10,389 bases of DNA from the NCBI GenBank assembly GCA_046732855.1, contig JBKPNX010000187.1, forward strand, positions 1 through 10,389. The letters are read 5' to 3'. This document shows, piece after piece, positions 8,257-10,389 of the stretch. The translations under genes and the position numbers were made by a program. This DNA comes from JBKPNX01 sp046732855 (lineage in GTDB: Bacteria; Pseudomonadota; Alphaproteobacteria; Geminicoccales; Geminicoccaceae). Numbering within the stretch: the stretch's first letter is position 1; each line of letters begins with the position of its first letter. The notes under the pieces were generated by a model. It had not been told where the DNA came from. It worked only from the letters and a program-made list of their open reading frames with translations, and did no database searches.

Positions 8257-9042
8257 ATGCTGGGGGGCCTTGGAGAGGCATGGGTCTGGATGGCGCAGTC
8301 GCGTGGGCGCGAGCCCCTGCCCGCCAGGCGGCTGCCGTTCCTCGTTCTGTCGGCGGCGCTCTTGAGCGCGATATGGCCGGCCGCGGCGCCGGGCGCGGAG
8401 CTCAGCGCCGACGAGGTGCGCGGGCGGATCGAAGCCACGGGCAAAGCGCCGCCGGATCTCGCCGACCTCGATCTTACGGGGGTTGACCTCGCCGGCGTTG
8501 ATTTCAAGGGCGCGGACCTGCGCGGCAGCGTGCTCAAGGGAGCCAACCTGACCGGCGCCGATCTCAGCGATGCGAAGCTCGATCTCGTGATCCTGCGCGA
8601 CGCTAACCTGACCGGCGCCCGGCTCGCCGGTGCAAGCGCCTTCCAGGCCGTGTTTTCCGGCGGCGATCTCGAAGGCGCGGATCTCGAAGGCGCCAATGTC
8701 GTCGCCAAGTTCGAGCGCAGCAATCTGCAGGGCGCCAATCTGGCCGGCGCCAATCTCGCCGCCGACATGACCAATCAGTCGATGGGCCTGATCCGCGCGT
8801 ACCTGACAAAGGCCAATCTCGCCGGCGCCAGCCTGACCGGCGCGAAGCTGTCGCGTTGCGCCGCCGAGTTCGCCGACTTCACCCGCGCCAACCTCGCCGG
8901 CGCGGATCTGTCCCGTTGCCAGCTCGCCGGCGCCGACTTCACCGGCGCGGATCTGACTGGCGCCGATTTCACGGGGGCGGACATCCAGGGTGCCCGCTTC
9001 GACGACGCCGCCGGGCGCGAGCAGGCGATCGGCCTCGACTGA
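8257..9042 (+). CDS. Exported pentapeptide-repeat protein
   Basis: Right-handed quadrilateral beta-helix protein; its function cannot be told from sequence. From about residue 67 to 251 of 261, nearly every fifth residue is Leu or Phe in A(D/N)LxG units, about 36 in all, such as ANLTGADL and ADFTGADL. The N-terminus has RR (about 25-26) followed by a hydrophobic core PFLVLSAALLSAIW and APGA|E (cleavage after A47), so it is probably secreted or periplasmic. The start is ATG 8257 (GGGGGAG 8 nt upstream). ATG 8290 would give a more ordinary 15-residue n-region and cannot be excluded. The helix register slips twice (about 148-152 and 167-178), and Cys residues at 201 and 221 are exactly 20 residues, one coil, apart. 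No fluoroquinolone-resistance or DNA-mimic feature can be claimed. It is divergent from hicBA and 315 bp ahead of the next gene. Confidence 0.88.
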   Translation: MLGGLGEAWVWMAQSRGREPLPARRLPFLVLSAALLSAIWPAAAPGAELSADEVRGRIEATGKAPPDLADLDLTGVDLAGVDFKGADLRGSVLKGANLTGADLSDAKLDLVILRDANLTGARLAGASAFQAVFSGGDLEGADLEGANVVAKFERSNLQGANLAGANLAADMTNQSMGLIRAYLTKANLAGASLTGAKLSRCAAEFADFTRANLAGADLSRCQLAGADFTGADLTGADFTGADIQGARFDDAAGREQAIGLD

Positions 9043-9357
9043 GCGCTGGATGTTCGAATCCGCCGCGCTGCCCCCACCTTCTGGACGCCGGTCGAGGCGG
9101 AGCACGAGTTGCTGCGCGCCACCGGCGCGCGGCCTGAGGCACGCCTCGCCCGAGGACGCTTCCGAGCTACCGGGCGCGCCTCGATTCACGCAGCGGCTCG
9201 CTGAGCCGCCGGCGGTGTTCTGCGCGGGCCGGCCGTGCCGGCACGAGTGACGGCGGGCTGCGTCCTCACGTCCCGATCCGCGCCGCGTCATCGGGGCTTC
9301 CCCCGCGTCGGGCGGCGGGTATGCTGCGCCAGCGATCAGCTGCAGGGAGGGAGCCCG
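9043..9357. other. Intergenic region with one short hairpin
   Basis: 315 bp between the pentapeptide gene and the glutathione transferase gene. I see no convincing small gene: the frames that stay open show no ribosome site and only Arg/Pro/Ala-rich shadow sequence. A perfect 7-bp stem with a 3-nt loop, GCGGCTC-GCT-GAGCCGC, lies at 9193-9209. It has no following T-run, so it is at best a weak terminator. The last 15 bp hold the strong purine-rich ribosome site of the next gene, and that gene's promoter must lie here if it is transcribed separately. Confidence 0.5.
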
Positions 9358-10053
9358 ATGATCGACCTGTACACTTGGCCGACACCGAACGGCCACAAGA
9401 TCCACATCATGCTCGAGGAGTGCGCCCTGCCCTACAACGTGATCCCGATCGACATCGGCGCGGGCGACCAGTTCGCCCCCGAGTTCCTGAAAATCTCGCC
9501 CAACAACAAGATGCCGGCCATGGTCGACCGGGACGGCCCCGACGGCCAGCCGATCGCGCTGTTCGAGTCCGGCGCGATGCTGATCTACCTCGCCGAGAAG
9601 ACCGGCAAGCTCCTGCCCAGCGACCCGCGCGAGCGCTACGCCACGCTGCAATGGCTGATGTTCCAGATGGGCAGCATCGGGCCGATGCTCGGCCAGGCGC
9701 ACCACTTCCTGCAGTATGCCCCGGAGGACATCGCGTACGCGCAAAGGCGCTATCGCAACGAGGCGAACCGGCTGTATGGCGTGCTCGACCGCCGCCTTAA
9801 CGAAAGCCCGTTCGTCGCGGGCGACGACTACACCATCGCGGACATCGCGATCTGGCCCTGGACCCGCTTCCCCGAGCGCCAGGGCGTCGAGCGGACCGAC
9901 TATCCCAATTTCGTCCGCTGGTTCGATGAGATCGACCTGCGCCCGGCGGTGCAGCGCGGCGTCCAGGTGCTGGCTGACCGCCGGCGCGACCTCAAGACCG
10001 ACAAGGCCGCCTGGGAGATCATGTTCGGCGCCACCCAATACCAGCGCCGGTGA
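9358..10053 (+). CDS. YfcG-like Nu-class glutathione transferase / disulfide oxidoreductase
   Basis: Glutathione-dependent enzyme of the YfcG/YghU (Nu) class. Characterised members bind glutathione disulfide and reduce disulfides or organic hydroperoxides, with little classic transferase activity. The 231-residue protein matches E. coli YfcG closely: TPNGHKI (9-15) with T9 and N11, which replace the usual catalytic Tyr/Ser/Cys; SPNNKMPA (47-54) with the cis-proline P53; FESGAMLIYLAEKTGKL (69-85) holding the glutathione-binding ESG; and LQWLMFQMGSIGPMLGQ (97-113). The helical domain has DYTIADIAIWPW (157-168). The family is about 215-290 residues, so it is complete. The start ATG at 9358 follows AGGGAGGGAG. 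A RidA gene begins 74 bp downstream on the same strand and is probably co-transcribed. It acts in the cytoplasm. Confidence 0.94.
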   Translation: MIDLYTWPTPNGHKIHIMLEECALPYNVIPIDIGAGDQFAPEFLKISPNNKMPAMVDRDGPDGQPIALFESGAMLIYLAEKTGKLLPSDPRERYATLQWLMFQMGSIGPMLGQAHHFLQYAPEDIAYAQRRYRNEANRLYGVLDRRLNESPFVAGDDYTIADIAIWPWTRFPERQGVERTDYPNFVRWFDEIDLRPAVQRGVQVLADRRRDLKTDKAAWEIMFGATQYQRR

Positions 10054-10074
10054 TCGATCGCGCGCCTGCGCGTT

Positions 10075-10092
10075 CGGGCCGCTTGCGGCCCG
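10075..10092 (+). other. Hairpin between the glutathione transferase and ridA genes
   Basis: CGGGCCG-CTTG-CGGCCCG is a perfect 7-bp GC stem with a 4-nt loop, 21 bp after the upstream stop and 20 bp before the ribosome site of the next gene. There is no T-run, so intrinsic termination is unlikely. It could protect the 3' end of the upstream coding segment or modulate read-through. Confidence 0.4.
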
Positions 10093-10112
10093 GCTGAAGC
10101 TGACCCAAGAAC

Positions 10113-10118
10113 AGGAGG
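10113..10118 (+). promoter_or_regulatory. Ribosome binding site of the RidA gene
   Basis: AGGAGG, a perfect Shine-Dalgarno core, 9 nt before ATG 10128. It fixes the start of the edge-truncated gene. Confidence 0.7.
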
Positions 10119-10127
10119 CACCGCACC

Positions 10128-10389
10128 ATGCTCACGCGGCACAACCCGGCCACCGTCGCGCCGCCCTTCTCCCGCTACAGCCACGGCGTCGAGGCGCCGG
10201 ACAATGCACGCTGGCTGGTCATTTCCGGCCAGGTCGGCGTGACCGCCGAGGGCAAGGTCCTGGACGGCGCCAAGGCGCAGATCGAGCAGGCCTGGCGCAA
10301 TCTCCTGAACGTGCTGCAGGCGGCGGGCATGGGACCGCACGATCTGGTCAAGGTCACGATCTTCCTCGTCGATCGCGCCCATCTGCAGC
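10128..10389 (+). CDS. RidA-family (YjgF/YER057c/UK114) protein, N-terminal part (cut by window edge)
   Basis: RidA-type proteins hydrolyse reactive enamine/imine intermediates to ketoacids and ammonia; some members act in pyrimidine, purine or amino-acid breakdown instead. The 87 visible residues have the family fold: NPATVAPPFSRYSHGVE (6-22), a WLVISGQVGVTAEGKVLDG strand-turn (29-47), the AQIEQAWRNLLNVLQAAGM helix (50-68) and LVKVTIFLVDRAHL (73-86). The catalytic arginine of RidA lies about 15-20 residues further on, outside the window, so deaminase activity cannot be confirmed. It is 74 bp downstream of the glutathione transferase gene in the same direction and probably shares its transcript. 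Confidence 0.88.
   Translation, partial: MLTRHNPATVAPPFSRYSHGVEAPDNARWLVISGQVGVTAEGKVLDGAKAQIEQAWRNLLNVLQAAGMGPHDLVKVTIFLVDRAHLQ

Noticed and set aside
8453..9009. Tandem DNA repeat or CRISPR-like array, because GCCGGCGCC-type units recur every 15 bp
   Set aside because: The periodicity is that of the pentapeptide codons in a clear coding frame; there are no spacers of constant length between identical repeats.
9193..9209. Rho-independent terminator after the pentapeptide gene
   Set aside because: The hairpin is perfect but short, lies about 150 bp past the stop codon and has no T-run, so it is recorded only as a hairpin in the intergenic entry.
8128..10038. Very long open frame on the minus strand, about 636 codons, opposite the pentapeptide and glutathione transferase genes
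   Set aside because: It runs through two well-supported plus-strand genes and across the intergenic region. Its Ala/Gly/Arg-rich repeat is the complement of the pentapeptide repeats. High GC at third positions removes stops in this frame.

Overview
The window is GC-rich with no rRNA, tRNA, CRISPR or phage signal. It looks like chromosomal DNA of an alphaproteobacterium. The evidence is a membrane-bound urate hydroxylase of the PuuD type, a 'GTCATTGCGAG…' hairpin repeat of a kind I recall from Rhizobiales-like genomes, and strong third-position GC bias that opens long meaningless frames opposite real genes. No taxon can be named from this alone.

Left half (about 1-4977, all minus strand): a purine-salvage and degradation cluster. 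In transcription order it has a Tat-exported BMP-family substrate-binding protein, a cytochrome c-fused urate hydroxylase (puuD), glyoxylate carboligase (gcl), and guanine deaminase (guaD, cut by the left edge). Together they outline purine capture, guanine to xanthine, urate oxidation into the respiratory chain, and recovery of the final C2 product glyoxylate as tartronate semialdehyde. The steps in between (xanthine oxidase, HIU hydrolase, OHCU decarboxylase, allantoinase, ureidoglycolate lyase) and the ABC transporter ATPase and permeases are not in the window. A roughly 90-bp hairpin repeat sits between the BMP gene and puuD.

Middle (about 4978-7378): upstream of the BMP gene is a frameshifted remnant of a second BMP gene (its last 70-80 codons). 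A plus-strand yciB-type septation/inner-membrane protein follows. It converges on a minus-strand M20 metallo-amidase (allantoate amidohydrolase or N-carbamoyl-amino-acid hydrolase), and the two genes share a CTAG at their stops. The amidase probably belongs functionally with the purine cluster.

Right half (about 7379-10389): a minus-strand hicBA toxin-antitoxin pair with an ATGA overlap, then three plus-strand genes: an exported pentapeptide-repeat protein, a YfcG-like Nu-class glutathione transferase, and a RidA-family deaminase cut by the right edge. The last two look like a small protective or housekeeping unit.

No wholly new system is evident. The points most worth a second look are the decayed tandem BMP copy, the hairpin repeat, the HicB lacking an obvious DNA-binding domain with a possible near-leaderless start, and the register slips and stacked cysteines in the pentapeptide protein.
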